This document shows positions 55,901-64,000 of a stretch of DNA of 64,000 bases, one piece after another (positions within the stretch are counted from its first letter, which is position 1; each line of letters begins with the position of its first letter). The stretch is from positions 27,760-91,759 of the forward strand of contig JAILLA010000016.1 in the NCBI GenBank assembly GCA_024693325.1, read 5' to 3'. The translations under genes were made by a program, and so were the position numbers. Source of the stretch: Solobacterium sp. (GTDB lineage: Bacteria > Bacillota_I > Bacilli_A > Erysipelotrichales > Erysipelotrichaceae). A model generated the notes under the pieces. That model saw nothing but the letters and a program-made list of their open reading frames with translations. It searched no databases and was not told the DNA's origin.

Positions 55901-56482
55901 GGAGCCAAAGCTGCAAAGACGTTTGAGATCATTCAGCAGGATCTGAGTGTACTGGATGTCAGTGCGAAGGATGTGAACTTTGTAAACAAGAAGAACAAGT
56001 ACAAGAGCGCACCTGTAGTCACCGATATCAACGGAAAGAAAGTATCAGCGAAGGAATATACAGTCAGCTACAGTTACGCGAATGGCATGCCGATCCTCGG
56101 AATCCCTCAGGCCGGTGAAGTGATCAAAGTCACTGTTACCGGAAAAGGTACTAACTATAGTGGAACAAGAAGTGCAGAGTATAAGATCATTTCCAAGAGT
56201 GAGAACATTGCGGATGCCAAGGCATTCAAAGTGACCGTAAATAACGATGAAGCTTATGAGTATACCGGCAGGGCAATCTGTCCGCTGAAACAGGATATCA
56301 TCCTGACAGATGCCGGCGGGAATCAGCTTAATGATTTTGAAGTGGTATCTTATGCAAATAATGTAAGAAAAGGTACCGGAACGGTAACGATCAGGGGTAT
56401 CGGAACACTCGGAGGAGTCAGGACGGTCAAGTTCACGATCGGAACAAAAGACATAAAGACTCTCGTTGCGATAACTGAATAA
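49955..56482 (+). CDS. Giant secreted surface protein 1 (LRR, BIG2, chitobiase-like, MBG repeats)
   Basis: ATG 49955 is used because GGAGG (49944-49948) directly abuts the earlier ATG; the product has 2175 residues. In order: signal peptide (cleavage after VFA, about 28), a Glu/Thr/Pro-rich acidic spacer to about 145, beta-sandwich regions, a short LRR block near 535-600 (LETLDISGHNITDISPV), more beta domains, a BIG2 Ig-like domain near 1405-1487 (ENATNRNVSWKSSDESVATV), a chitobiase C-terminal-like domain near 1490-1578 (DIRYTNDGSDPADSASG), and about seven MBG-type repeats (GTDYTVxYxNNxxxGTGTVTVTGKGNYxG) to the end. No LPxTG or membrane anchor. Probably an adhesin or matrix protein. Confidence 0.82.
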   Translation: MNWKKMSKWMISFVLALSTVLSNGAVFAEENTAENEPAAEETAEPVSAEETEAVEEEVLPEEEAEVPVIEEVTETEVTSEPEVTENVADEEEETEGTDEEMPADILPSEAPVYEPGEVTEEEKTDETSETKEPESLSEEASVEQATGTLHSLTAEPSAFKAALEMETDKHQLPYYYSFYSVWGTPEAMSSLSETSTVSTTDLDKAGVSYCYAFFSDYKETDDSYVLSIEFTGNSDTATSALNANTRYSVQIYEETDSSQFAPFSERVEFTTLKQKDTLNIKLNSFGVVNGHYYSLFLYDLENPDDEIINGIEILAEDGSLIQSRNTFVRYNDDYYDARLFENGISGTVTPRVNVYAGKGQSRYVYADPIQVQRIPFDSSKVTDELSVGGHSVEQTVTIDDYTIADEGLYLNFFYRKVGDESYLSRSSTFYTHPNTLKITGLDENTEYEYYYTIASTQSFNPEDHMILMSRYSFQSPGTFRTKESVLYTLKDFGDPQLYLFLRSQYGSGEQLYSEDLENVTDGSQFYSGYMDKILKSIKGIEHLGSLETLDISGHNITDISPVAELRKLKSLDARNNNLEEIPDLSKLPLESLNLDGNLLTRETLTADKLPAAILEKDPAFIENTLKKQRTIIFENEYFTSGNSFPFAFAVIWKFNHDMHVEVTINGHTIKKDIDAYLHQGSTILEFDDLNSDEYNCGLETGKEYDTQIKVYDDDDNVMVRNITVRFEPFGAFMDVKEVSAFTNYASFNVAVLGNLDGVSPAISVRNQDGVIQNLTLNTNSTVSYANDSYYPNLTQNGFYPTAFNSETLIYVTMNGTLNEGIYDVLVTINGKEIVLEDRIISYGASEGILLQYAELSHNYDNTGNYVHVMMNMIGGATSDLIPSLYSDDGKRLTETVPENIIVIDETLTAGSYIYVLRKTDAWNESVTINNYGSKENYVSGTIEILNPKNIKYRDMRSYQGFRCYFDSYYLLSGVYNSKKSRFELQFSPSVPAGTKMTVSLSQSPVTASVATGNGVVGEDQSLYLNLKKSDGKDFKPSGEYNSYYIKCSYTRNGQTESIGDYFTIRLYNYPEHVETYFIGKSVLLSADSFQVIIRTTDTSFALSDHSIEIINKQTQEKISTSKKILSQSQSLGQLHYHLKLTAAKKLSAGQYSVNLKNKQGTIISSYGLNVVANTNQFYLDQQDFYFISPLYHLQINSINLASLSDSELKNKWETGGYQIKLFDEFKRELTGWTIVDYHANDERFSNYVSLSIDGLSQELSKIYVRITKNGQNGIDPRTGQDFYASGGFDTEYGKLTTFSPGGASNSLGLVSDNLSRVYYGVSVDGASVYPVNVEIYRPGKSFPDKIITITGPEDLNATFGYLFTEDDMTGIDPETVYNVVLKSAGYTHLMTGYVGIRKEVPPVTVAVTGVKLSAATQYIFVGESVKLEPEIMPENATNRNVSWKSSDESVATVSDGVVTGTAPGTAVITVTTEDGNKTAACTVTVIEKPRPVLSDVYAFIDGRKQTLSGNVSLDAGTSIYIKAEAGSDIRYTNDGSDPADSASGAAYTDPIAFEGGNMTLKIIAVSGEETSEVWSVNVTENDHSWKEEPGDVTLIDADLVGEKIPEDLWVTDVPVSVPYTGKAVKITGFRVYNNTTLLKQKTDYTVSYKNNSNAGTAYLVVNGKGNYSGTAELPFTIEPIDLNETTAGNIQLKNTGAEQLIKPVVKWGKKTLKKDVDYTVSEITNTDFWTNGGEEIVTITGIGNYTGKKEITVYIPGAAEVPMSKVSITLSAKTVDYDAQSPTVTVKYNKQPVDSSAYEVIYPEEKQAGKATLIIKGTGVQDENLKAAFRGEKSLSYTVKGTALSKKTVTVTGEPGSVYTGLYQESELGLSDLEGNKLTEGTDYTVVQARGLKAGKYTAVFTGKGRYSGTYKVTWTITPDNEITLSDIPAQAYATGGTTPKVTVTDRNGTKLVNGTDYTVKYTNNKKIGTGTVTVTGKGNYKGAKAAKTFEIIQQDLSVLDVSAKDVNFVNKKNKYKSAPVVTDINGKKVSAKEYTVSYSYANGMPILGIPQAGEVIKVTVTGKGTNYSGTRSAEYKIISKSENIADAKAFKVTVNNDEAYEYTGRAICPLKQDIILTDAGGNQLNDFEVVSYANNVRKGTGTVTIRGIGTLGGVRTVKFTIGTKDIKTLVAITE

Positions 56483-56520
56483 GCTGATAAACTGATATAC
56501 AGAATGCAATACTGATATTG

Positions 56521-56562
56521 ATCCCGGAAATCAGAAGAAACTGATGTTCCGGGATTTTTTTC
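56521..56562 (+). terminator. Terminator of surface protein 1
   Basis: A 9-bp stem (ATCCCGGAA at 56521-56529, TTCCGGGAT at 56547-56555) with an inner ATCAG/CTGAT pairing is followed by TTTTTTT. Confidence 0.88.
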
Positions 56563-56592
56563 TTTCACAAACAGGAGACAGCCGTAAAAACA

Positions 56593-56644
56593 CTGTCCAC
56601 TTTTCCGCCACTCATTGAAGGCTTTCTTTGCCGTTTTATATAAT
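56593..56644 (+). promoter_or_regulatory. Promoter of surface protein 2 with shared upstream box
   Basis: TTGAAG (56615-56620) and a perfect TATAAT (56639-56644) are 18 bp apart, preceded by CTGTCCACTTTTCCGCCAC. The box and spacing match the promoter at 49837-49888. GGGAGG lies 5 bp before the ATG at 56681. Confidence 0.65.
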
Positions 56645-56680
56645 GTTTTCAGAAAAATGTATTAATGCCGGGAGGTAATT

Positions 56681-59600
56681 ATGAATTGGAAAAAATCCCT
56701 TAATTTATGTCTGAGTTTTGTGGTGGCATTCAGCACGTTAAACTTTGATATGCGGATAACTGCTGAAGAAACCTCGGATCCTGAGATGGAAGAGTATCTG
56801 GAAACAGATACCACGCCAGAACCGGAAATGACAGAGATCACCAGTGATGAAAAGGAAGATGATGCTTATCCGGAAATATCTGAAATGACCGATCAGAGCA
56901 GCCAGGAAACAAATGAAGAGGCTGCAGAAGAAATCGAACTTCCCGATGCTGAAGAGGAATCTGTGGCGGAAGAACCGGCAGCTGAAGATGAAGCGTCTGA
57001 AAACATATCATCTTCAGCGGAAGAAGCCTTTGAGACGGAACAGCCGGATTACTATGAAGAACCGGAAGAGGCAGAAAGCATAGTATATGCAACAGATGAA
57101 GAAGATTTTTCGTATGTCTTAAATGAGAGCACTGAAGATATTACTATTACAGGTTATAAAGGTACAAGTACTGTAGTTGAAATCCCCTCTGATTTTTATG
57201 GTTTTAAAGTTACGGAGATCAGAGGATCCGCTTTTGAAAACTGTACCGAAATAACAAGTATCACGATTCCGGATGATGTTAAACGGATCGAATACAGAGC
57301 GTTTTATAATTGTACAAGTCTGACAACTATAACTGTCCCGCGCAGCCTGACTGAAGTCGGTCGGGAAGCATTCTATAACTGCAGCAGTCTGACAACTGAT
57401 ATTCCGGTTCCGGATGGTCAGGAATCAATTGAAGAAGGAACATTCTATAATTGCAGCAACATTAAAAACATTACGATTCCGGACAGTGTTACACATATTG
57501 GATACCATGCATTCGAAAACTGTTCCGGTCTTACTGCTGTTAATATTCCTGAAAATCTAACTGATATTGGCTATGATGCGTTCTATAATTGCAGTGGTTT
57601 GACAGAAATAACGATCCCGGGCACCGTTAACAATATAGGGCATCGTGCATTTGCAAATTGTACGAGCCTGAAAACAGTCAACATGCCGGAAAAATTTACT
57701 TCGGAAACAAGAATAGAAAGCGAGGCTTTCTCCGGGTGTCCGGGTTTGACCTCAATGATTATTCCTGAAGGGGTAACAGAATTGCCGGGTTTATGGCTTT
57801 ATTCTGATGTTGATGAAACGCTAGGCGGAATGTTCTCAAGATGTGATAATTTGAAAACGATAACCCTCCCATCTACAATACGGGATATTGGAAGAAATGC
57901 TTTAGCTGATCTGATCAGCCTGGAAAATATTATCATGCCTGAACGGTTTGCTTCTAATACCTATGTTGGCGACAATGCTTTTTCAGGTTGTGAAAAACTT
58001 ACGTCTATTACAATCCCCGAAGGAGTAGTGTCATTAGGTGGTATGTCGGAAGAGAATGGATCGTTCGCCGGCTGCCCTAATTTGAAAACAATTACATTAC
58101 CTTCAACGCTTGAAAGAATTGAAGACTATGCTTTTTATGATCTGAAAAGCGTTGAAACAATAAACATGCCTGAGCGCTTCCTCTCTGAGGTTTATTTGGG
58201 ACACAGCGCATTTCAGGGCTGTGAGAAACTGACCTCAATTGTCATTCCGGAAGGTGTTACAGAACTGCATAAAACTTCCTTTTACTCTGACACATATATC
58301 GAAGGAGTATTTTACGGGTGCAACAGTCTTTCTTCCGTCAGTCTTCCGTCAACCCTGACAAAAATCGGGGATCGGTTTTTTTACGAAATGACTAACCTGA
58401 AAACAGTAATCATGCCTGAGAAATTTACATCCGGTGCGGTAATCGGCTCACTGGCATTTTATGGCTGCAGCAGTCTGCAATCGATTTCAATTCCGGAAGG
58501 GGCAGCATTGACAGGAGCAGAATTTGTAGAAGAAATAGATGATTATAGCTCAACATTTGGCGGCTGCAGCAGCCTGGAAACAGTAAACTTGCCAAGCACT
58601 GTGACTATTATTCCACATTACACTTTCAGTGGCTGTACTTCTTTATCTGCGATAGTTATTCCTGAAGGGACGATCGAAATAGGAAGTTATGCATTTTTGA
58701 ATTGTCAGAGCTTGAAAAGTGTTCAATTGCCCGGCACATTACAATATATAGATTCAGATGCTTTTCATAATTGCATCAGCCTGGAGAACGTCATCATGCC
58801 AGAGGAGTTCAAACCAGGTTTAGTTATTATAGAACGCGCATTTGAAAACTGCAGCGGCTTAAAATCAATAGACTTTGCTGAAGGTACAACAGAAATATAT
58901 CGTGCATTTAGAGGCTGCGATAATCTGACCTCAATTTCATTGCCTTCAACAATAACTAAAATAGCGGAAGAAGCGTTTTATCATATGAAAAATCTGGAAG
59001 AAGTTAAAATGCCGAAACATTTCGCAGATGGTGCAACAATAGGTAAATGTGCTTTTAGTGGCTGTGAAAGCCTTAAAGCCATTAGTATTCCTGAAGGGGT
59101 CACAATGCTTCCTGATGGAGGATTTAGAGAGTTGGATAACTATACAGGTGTATTTGGGAATTGCTATAGTTTAAAATCTGCTGAACTTCCTAAGACGCTG
59201 AATTATATTGGCGAATATGCATTTACAGGATGTAGTAGTTTAGAAACCATTATTATACCGGAAGGTGTGTCAGTTATTGGGGCAGACTCTTTTGAAGGAT
59301 GTGGTTTGAATACTGTTTATTTTCCAAGCACAATATCAGAAATTAGAGACCATGCATTTGCTTATTGCGGTAAACTGTCATCAGTTATAACACCGGACCA
59401 TTTTGCTTCTGGAGCTATTATTCATGACGATGTATTCAGAAACTGTAACAGTCTGACAACTATTACTATTCCTGAAGGAGTAGTAAACATTAATTATGCA
59501 TTTAGAAACTGTGATAATCTGGTTGAAATAACATTGCCTTCAACTTTGGAAGAGATAAAAGAATCATATTTTGCAAATTATAAGACACTTGAGAAAGTTA

Positions 59601-62600
59601 ATATGCCGGCCTACTTTGTAAACGGTAATGTAATAGGGGATTCTGCATTTAGTGGCTGTGACCATTTATTGTCGCTCAGCATACCAGAAGGGATTACAAC
59701 TTTACCTAATAGCATTCTCTATGGCTGCACATCTTTAACTTCGATATCCTTACCTTCCACACTGCAGACAATTAGGGCAGGAGCATTTTATGATTGCAGC
59801 AGTTTAACATCAATCACTATTCCTGAAGGAGTAACAGGAATAGGCCGTTCTGCTTTCTACAATTGCAGCAGTTTAACATCAATCACTATTCCTGAAAAAG
59901 TAACAATAATAGGCAGTTCTGCTTTCAGCGGTTGCAGCAGTTTAGCATCAATTACAATTCCTGATGGAATAACCAGCATAGGAGAGAGTACTTTTGAAAA
60001 CTGCACTAATTTATCGGATGTGATATATCCCTCAAATCTAAAGGAAATTGGTAAAAATGCTTTTAAAAATTGCAAAAAGTATGCTGATATTCTTTCTTTA
60101 GAATCACTGACAAGTATCGGAGAAGAAGCATTTTCCCGGACAGGTTTGGAAAAAGTATATATTTATGATACTCCAACAATAGGAACAAATGCTTTCTCCT
60201 ATTGTGAGAATCTCAATACAGTACTAATCGAGAACAGTGATACAAATCTTTCATTATTCAGCGGATGCAAGAATATTAAAACAATTTACTATGGCGGATC
60301 CGCAGATGATTTCCTGTCTCATGGGGGACGATCGACCACATTATATGAAATTGAAAAGTATACTTGCGGCTACACGGAAAACAAGTATGACAAATTCAAT
60401 GCTGCTGAAGAAAAAGGCTATTATTTGGGAGATCTTGATATTAAAGAATACAGAGTTACTGCCTGTGAGTATAAACAGGGAGAGTACTCAATTAAAACTG
60501 AATATAGCACTAATCCGCTTGTTAACAAATGGGATATCCATGTATATTTCGATATTGACGCGGACAGTATAGAAATAGATGAAGGCAGTATATCGTTAAA
60601 TAATTATTCGTTGAATTTACATCATGTTAATGCAACAAGATTATTAAGTGCCACTCCATTGGGTAAGGCAAAAGGTAAAACACTTGTTTTCACCAGTTCA
60701 AACAAAGATGTTGTTTCATTTACTGGACTGGAATATGGAAACAGCAGGACTCTGATCGCTAACGGTCCCGGAACAGCAACTATTACTGTCACAACAGAGG
60801 ATGGCAAATATTCAGCTTCTGTTGAGGTGACAGTAATAGACAGCGAGAAGAAATACGGAAGATTAACCAATATAAACCTGTCATTCAGAACCATGACAAT
60901 TGATGGACAGGCTATACCATATTCAGAATTGGATGAGTCGATCGAGCAAAGGATCTCTGCTGTTTATAATGGCAATTATGAATGCAGTAAGATGGTTGCT
61001 TACTATGTGTATGAAGGAAACGTTGTTGATTTCAGGTACTTGGACGAGGAGGTCGGAGAAATCTATGATTGGAATCCTTCGACCGGAAAACTGACAGTGA
61101 GAATTCATCATTCAGGAACGACACCGGAATGGACAAAGGAAGAATACTATGTAAATGAAGAAATCGCGGGTTGTATCGAATCTGTCATTTCTGAGGGCAA
61201 TAACTCAAGAATCAAGATCTATGCGGATGAAGAAGGAAGAAACGAAAAAGAACTTATTCAAGTATCAGTATTCCGAACAAGGACCGGTACTATTGATTCC
61301 ATGGCCGAAGAGAACAGCAGCTATTATGTTACTGTTTTCCTGCAGGATGGGCATTCTGCATTAGCTGATCATGAAAGATTCCAGGTGCGTGACCGTAGTA
61401 CGTTTGCAAAACTGAGCGGAAAAGAAGGGGAAACAATTGTATTTACAACAGAAGATGCTGTTATAAATGAAGTTTATACAAAATCTGATTTCAATATGGC
61501 GCCTGCAGTACATCTTGATGTTAAAGATGACCGCATAAAGTGCAGCAGCGACAACAAAGTCGAAAATGTTTTCAGCAGTCCTGTCACTGTCAGCGTCAGC
61601 TATACATATCAGCTTCCTTCCGGTTTTGAAGGGGACTTCAGTACGATCGAAGATGCTTTCAATATCAGTCTTTCTTCAATCATACTTAGCTCAGAAAACG
61701 AAGACCTGTTCAGCTTTGGAGAAAACAAAACAAAGATGTTTGAATTTGAAGATGCCGTTGATCAGGTCATAACACTGAAACATCCGTTGATATTTAGTAC
61801 AGAAGTAAATTTCAACAGGAATTATGAATTCCCTCAGGAACTGGATGAAACAGACATCAATGAGAAGATCACCGTCAGCGCAGAATTCTCAGGCGGAAAA
61901 CAGATCACTGCAGACAATAATATTAAGTTTTACAAGGTGACACCTGTAGATCAGGAAGCTGTAAATAATACCAGGAAAGCTGTTGAAAATATAGTCAGTG
62001 TAACAAGTGAAAATCCTATTATCTCAAGCTATGTTGATAAAGAAACATTTGAATTTTTGAAAAGATGGGCTGTCCTGGTTATGGATCTTGCGGCTCGCCC
62101 AGATGTTTCTGATTCTGTAAAACGAGCTGTATTTGACAGCTATTCTTCCAATGGTGAAACTGCTGACGTTGAAGAAACGATCACACTCAATCTGAAGAAA
62201 AACCATCCGGGGAGATATGTTGAAGGAAACCGGGCTGATTTCACTTTCAGATTCCATGTGTTTGTTGTGGATATTAACAGATATATTGACAGTGATTTGA
62301 ATCTGAGCAATTTGTGCAGTACGAAAGAGGTTCGGTTTGACTGCCCGGCATTGAATATTAGAAACGAGTTGTTCAGCGCATCAATAAGTGCGAATGTAGG
62401 TAAATTCAACAAAGCAGCGCAGGACCTTATCGTTATGGCAAAGAAAGAAGTTGTCAAAGCAGGTCTTGATGATATTTTTGCAGTATATGACGAGTTCATT
62501 GAAGCCTGTGACTTTGTCAATGAGGAAGAAATCGTTATATCTAATGCGGTTAAGAGTTATCTTTACGTAGCCTCAGAAGAACTGGTAACAATGGAAGAAA

Positions 62601-64000
62601 CAGACTTCATATCGCTTGTCAGAAAGATGTGGGGAAAAGACTTTTATGACAAGTGTAAGAAAGATATCAATTCCTATCATGAGAGCCAGGGAAATGCTGC
62701 ACATGATCGGAAAGTCAAGATCGATTGCCCTGTTGATGTTTATGTATACAGCGGAGATGTGCTTGTCGGTTCGGTCATAAATGATCAGGTCGTACCAAAT
62801 GACCATGTATGGGGATCTGTTGTTGAAGCGGATGGAGAAACCAAGTATATTCTGGACTATGGCTATGATCTAACATATAAGATCGTTGGCTACGATGAAG
62901 GTACGATGAATATTGAAACATATGTTTATCAAAGCGATGAAGCAGAGGGGATGATCGAACCTATCAAAGAAACCGGATATTACGATCTGGAAGTTACGAA
63001 TGATATCGAATATACCGGTGAGATCAAAGCAGAAACAGATCCTCTCGCAGAAGATCAGCTGATCTGCGTTACAAAGGAAGAAACGATCGTTCCTGATATC
63101 GATACATCCAAGGGTGATATTCTGGTACAAAGTATCTCACTGGATCATAATGAACTGATGCTCATGAAAGATGAGACAGCAGTACTTACTGCCACTGTAT
63201 TGCCCGAAAATGCGACCAACAGGCAGTACACCTGGTCGTCCAGTAATGAACGTGTAGCATCAGTTGATGAGAATGGTACAGTCACTGCACATAGAAGAGG
63301 AAATGCTGTTATTACCGCAAGAAGTAAAAACGGTTCTTATACAGCCGATTGCAATGTGACCGTCAAAGTAGAACTTGATGATCAGGGAGATATCATTGAC
63401 GAAGATATTCCGGCTGATGGTATCGTACCATCCGGATTATGGGTATCCGGAATTCCTTCTAAGAATGAATATACAGGAAACAAGTATACGTTTGATTTCA
63501 GGGTTTATGATGGAAACAAACTGCTGTCTACTAATGCTGACTACAGTGTTTCATACAAGAACAATGTCAAAGCATATACACTGAAAGAAGGAGAAGATGA
63601 CTTCAGTGCCAAGAATGCACCTCAGGTCATCATCAAGGCAAAAGGAAACTACTCAGGCACTAAGACAGTTTACTTCACCATTGACCCGGCAGATATCACT
63701 TCATCAGATGTTGAAACACTGACAACAGCCTATACAGGCAAAGTACAGAAGCTCTCTCCGACAGTTGTATTTGAAGGAAAGACACTGAAGAAGGGTACTG
63801 ACTATATACTGGATTATCCGGATACAGCAGAGAATGCATACCTGGCGTCCGGTACGTATAACATTACTGTGACAGGCAAGGGCAACTATACAGGTACCAG
63901 AACATATCAGATGACCATTGGTGCTGAAAAGCAGATCAGCCTGGATAAAGCATCAATTACTCTGGAACAGAAGAGTTATGGATACCAGAACGGTGAAACA
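56681..64000 (+). CDS. Giant secreted BspA-type LRR surface protein 2 (3' end beyond window)
   Basis: The frame is open from ATG 56681 to the window edge, 2440 codons, so the C-terminus is missing. A signal peptide (cleavage after ITA, about 28) and an acidic spacer to about 143 are followed by a long array of BspA-type leucine-rich repeats at about 145-1205, typical unit AFYNCSSLTSITIPEGVTxIG. A BIG2-like domain lies near 1290-1390, a long region of unknown fold near 1400-2140, a second BIG2 near 2147-2228 (ENATNRQYTWSSSNERVASV), then MBG-type repeats (KGNYSGTKTVYFTI). BspA LRR proteins bind host matrix or other bacteria. The tail matches surface protein 1. Confidence 0.85.
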   Translation, partial: MNWKKSLNLCLSFVVAFSTLNFDMRITAEETSDPEMEEYLETDTTPEPEMTEITSDEKEDDAYPEISEMTDQSSQETNEEAAEEIELPDAEEESVAEEPAAEDEASENISSSAEEAFETEQPDYYEEPEEAESIVYATDEEDFSYVLNESTEDITITGYKGTSTVVEIPSDFYGFKVTEIRGSAFENCTEITSITIPDDVKRIEYRAFYNCTSLTTITVPRSLTEVGREAFYNCSSLTTDIPVPDGQESIEEGTFYNCSNIKNITIPDSVTHIGYHAFENCSGLTAVNIPENLTDIGYDAFYNCSGLTEITIPGTVNNIGHRAFANCTSLKTVNMPEKFTSETRIESEAFSGCPGLTSMIIPEGVTELPGLWLYSDVDETLGGMFSRCDNLKTITLPSTIRDIGRNALADLISLENIIMPERFASNTYVGDNAFSGCEKLTSITIPEGVVSLGGMSEENGSFAGCPNLKTITLPSTLERIEDYAFYDLKSVETINMPERFLSEVYLGHSAFQGCEKLTSIVIPEGVTELHKTSFYSDTYIEGVFYGCNSLSSVSLPSTLTKIGDRFFYEMTNLKTVIMPEKFTSGAVIGSLAFYGCSSLQSISIPEGAALTGAEFVEEIDDYSSTFGGCSSLETVNLPSTVTIIPHYTFSGCTSLSAIVIPEGTIEIGSYAFLNCQSLKSVQLPGTLQYIDSDAFHNCISLENVIMPEEFKPGLVIIERAFENCSGLKSIDFAEGTTEIYRAFRGCDNLTSISLPSTITKIAEEAFYHMKNLEEVKMPKHFADGATIGKCAFSGCESLKAISIPEGVTMLPDGGFRELDNYTGVFGNCYSLKSAELPKTLNYIGEYAFTGCSSLETIIIPEGVSVIGADSFEGCGLNTVYFPSTISEIRDHAFAYCGKLSSVITPDHFASGAIIHDDVFRNCNSLTTITIPEGVVNINYAFRNCDNLVEITLPSTLEEIKESYFANYKTLEKVNMPAYFVNGNVIGDSAFSGCDHLLSLSIPEGITTLPNSILYGCTSLTSISLPSTLQTIRAGAFYDCSSLTSITIPEGVTGIGRSAFYNCSSLTSITIPEKVTIIGSSAFSGCSSLASITIPDGITSIGESTFENCTNLSDVIYPSNLKEIGKNAFKNCKKYADILSLESLTSIGEEAFSRTGLEKVYIYDTPTIGTNAFSYCENLNTVLIENSDTNLSLFSGCKNIKTIYYGGSADDFLSHGGRSTTLYEIEKYTCGYTENKYDKFNAAEEKGYYLGDLDIKEYRVTACEYKQGEYSIKTEYSTNPLVNKWDIHVYFDIDADSIEIDEGSISLNNYSLNLHHVNATRLLSATPLGKAKGKTLVFTSSNKDVVSFTGLEYGNSRTLIANGPGTATITVTTEDGKYSASVEVTVIDSEKKYGRLTNINLSFRTMTIDGQAIPYSELDESIEQRISAVYNGNYECSKMVAYYVYEGNVVDFRYLDEEVGEIYDWNPSTGKLTVRIHHSGTTPEWTKEEYYVNEEIAGCIESVISEGNNSRIKIYADEEGRNEKELIQVSVFRTRTGTIDSMAEENSSYYVTVFLQDGHSALADHERFQVRDRSTFAKLSGKEGETIVFTTEDAVINEVYTKSDFNMAPAVHLDVKDDRIKCSSDNKVENVFSSPVTVSVSYTYQLPSGFEGDFSTIEDAFNISLSSIILSSENEDLFSFGENKTKMFEFEDAVDQVITLKHPLIFSTEVNFNRNYEFPQELDETDINEKITVSAEFSGGKQITADNNIKFYKVTPVDQEAVNNTRKAVENIVSVTSENPIISSYVDKETFEFLKRWAVLVMDLAARPDVSDSVKRAVFDSYSSNGETADVEETITLNLKKNHPGRYVEGNRADFTFRFHVFVVDINRYIDSDLNLSNLCSTKEVRFDCPALNIRNELFSASISANVGKFNKAAQDLIVMAKKEVVKAGLDDIFAVYDEFIEACDFVNEEEIVISNAVKSYLYVASEELVTMEETDFISLVRKMWGKDFYDKCKKDINSYHESQGNAAHDRKVKIDCPVDVYVYSGDVLVGSVINDQVVPNDHVWGSVVEADGETKYILDYGYDLTYKIVGYDEGTMNIETYVYQSDEAEGMIEPIKETGYYDLEVTNDIEYTGEIKAETDPLAEDQLICVTKEETIVPDIDTSKGDILVQSISLDHNELMLMKDETAVLTATVLPENATNRQYTWSSSNERVASVDENGTVTAHRRGNAVITARSKNGSYTADCNVTVKVELDDQGDIIDEDIPADGIVPSGLWVSGIPSKNEYTGNKYTFDFRVYDGNKLLSTNADYSVSYKNNVKAYTLKEGEDDFSAKNAPQVIIKAKGNYSGTKTVYFTIDPADITSSDVETLTTAYTGKVQKLSPTVVFEGKTLKKGTDYILDYPDTAENAYLASGTYNITVTGKGNYTGTRTYQMTIGAEKQISLDKASITLEQKSYGYQNGET
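59794..60000 (+). repeat. Three tandem 69-bp BspA LRR units
   Basis: The sequence TTGCAGCAGTTTAACATCAA recurs at 59794 and 59863 and, with one change, at 59932, exactly 69 bp (23 codons) apart. Units 1 and 2 are nearly identical at DNA level, while most other LRR units in the gene have diverged, indicating recent duplication. Confidence 0.8.

Noticed and set aside
59794-60000. CRISPR-like regular repeats
   Set aside because: The 69-bp periodicity is an in-frame leucine-rich repeat array; units are contiguous with no unique spacers.

Overview
The window looks like a chromosomal segment of a low-to-moderate GC Firmicute. A gut Erysipelotrichia-like host is my best guess, from the secreted MBG/BIG2/BspA surface proteins, strong GGAGG ribosome sites, many rho-independent terminators and remnants of Tn1549-type conjugative elements. 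This is inferred from gene content alone. No rRNA, tRNA or CRISPR array was seen.

Layout. 1-6.5 kb is ordinary chromosome: the C-terminus of a TldD/PmbA-like protein, a TatD nuclease, a two-gene membrane/secreted operon and a 5'-nucleotidase lipoprotein. 6.5-21.1 kb is an AT-rich defence island, a composite DISARM-like locus transcribed left to right: C5-cytosine methyltransferase, AIPR protein, DrmE-like protein, NERD/SF1 ATPase, DrmA helicase, DrmB, a PUA/EVE-like protein and a Vsr endonuclease. No DrmC phospholipase-D gene is present. 21.1-27.3 kb is GC-richer debris of a conjugative element: a serine recombinase fused to a coiled-coil repeat protein, a CD1845-like membrane protein and a hypothetical. 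It carries a type II restriction cassette made of a frame-broken HTH-C5 methyltransferase, an XcyI-like nuclease and a DpnII/MboI-like nuclease. A diverged 57-bp pnuC fragment lies at its left edge and the intact pnuC at its right edge.

27.3-29.7 kb is an NAD-salvage operon on the minus strand: a small hypothetical, a radical SAM protein, an NMN adenylyltransferase and PnuC. 29.9-33.8 kb and 43.0-44.0 kb hold five paralogues of a protein family I do not recognise. Four copies of a 95-bp element, conserved at nucleotide level, precede the transcription units, and most units end in related GAACCGG hairpins. Between the fourth and fifth paralogues (33.9-42.95 kb) lies a second defence cassette: DUF2075 ATPase, SAM methyltransferase, HNH nuclease, EVE-McrB, McrC, a DUF4365-like protein and a decayed type III Mod gene.

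44.1-49.7 kb is a beta-glucoside locus: PRD-type regulator, PTS EIIC, GH1 phospho-beta-glucosidase and ROK kinase. 49.8-64 kb encodes two giant secreted surface proteins under matching promoters; the second runs off the end of the window.

The best candidates for something undescribed are the paralogue family with its 95-bp element and the composite DISARM/AIPR/NERD/Vsr locus.
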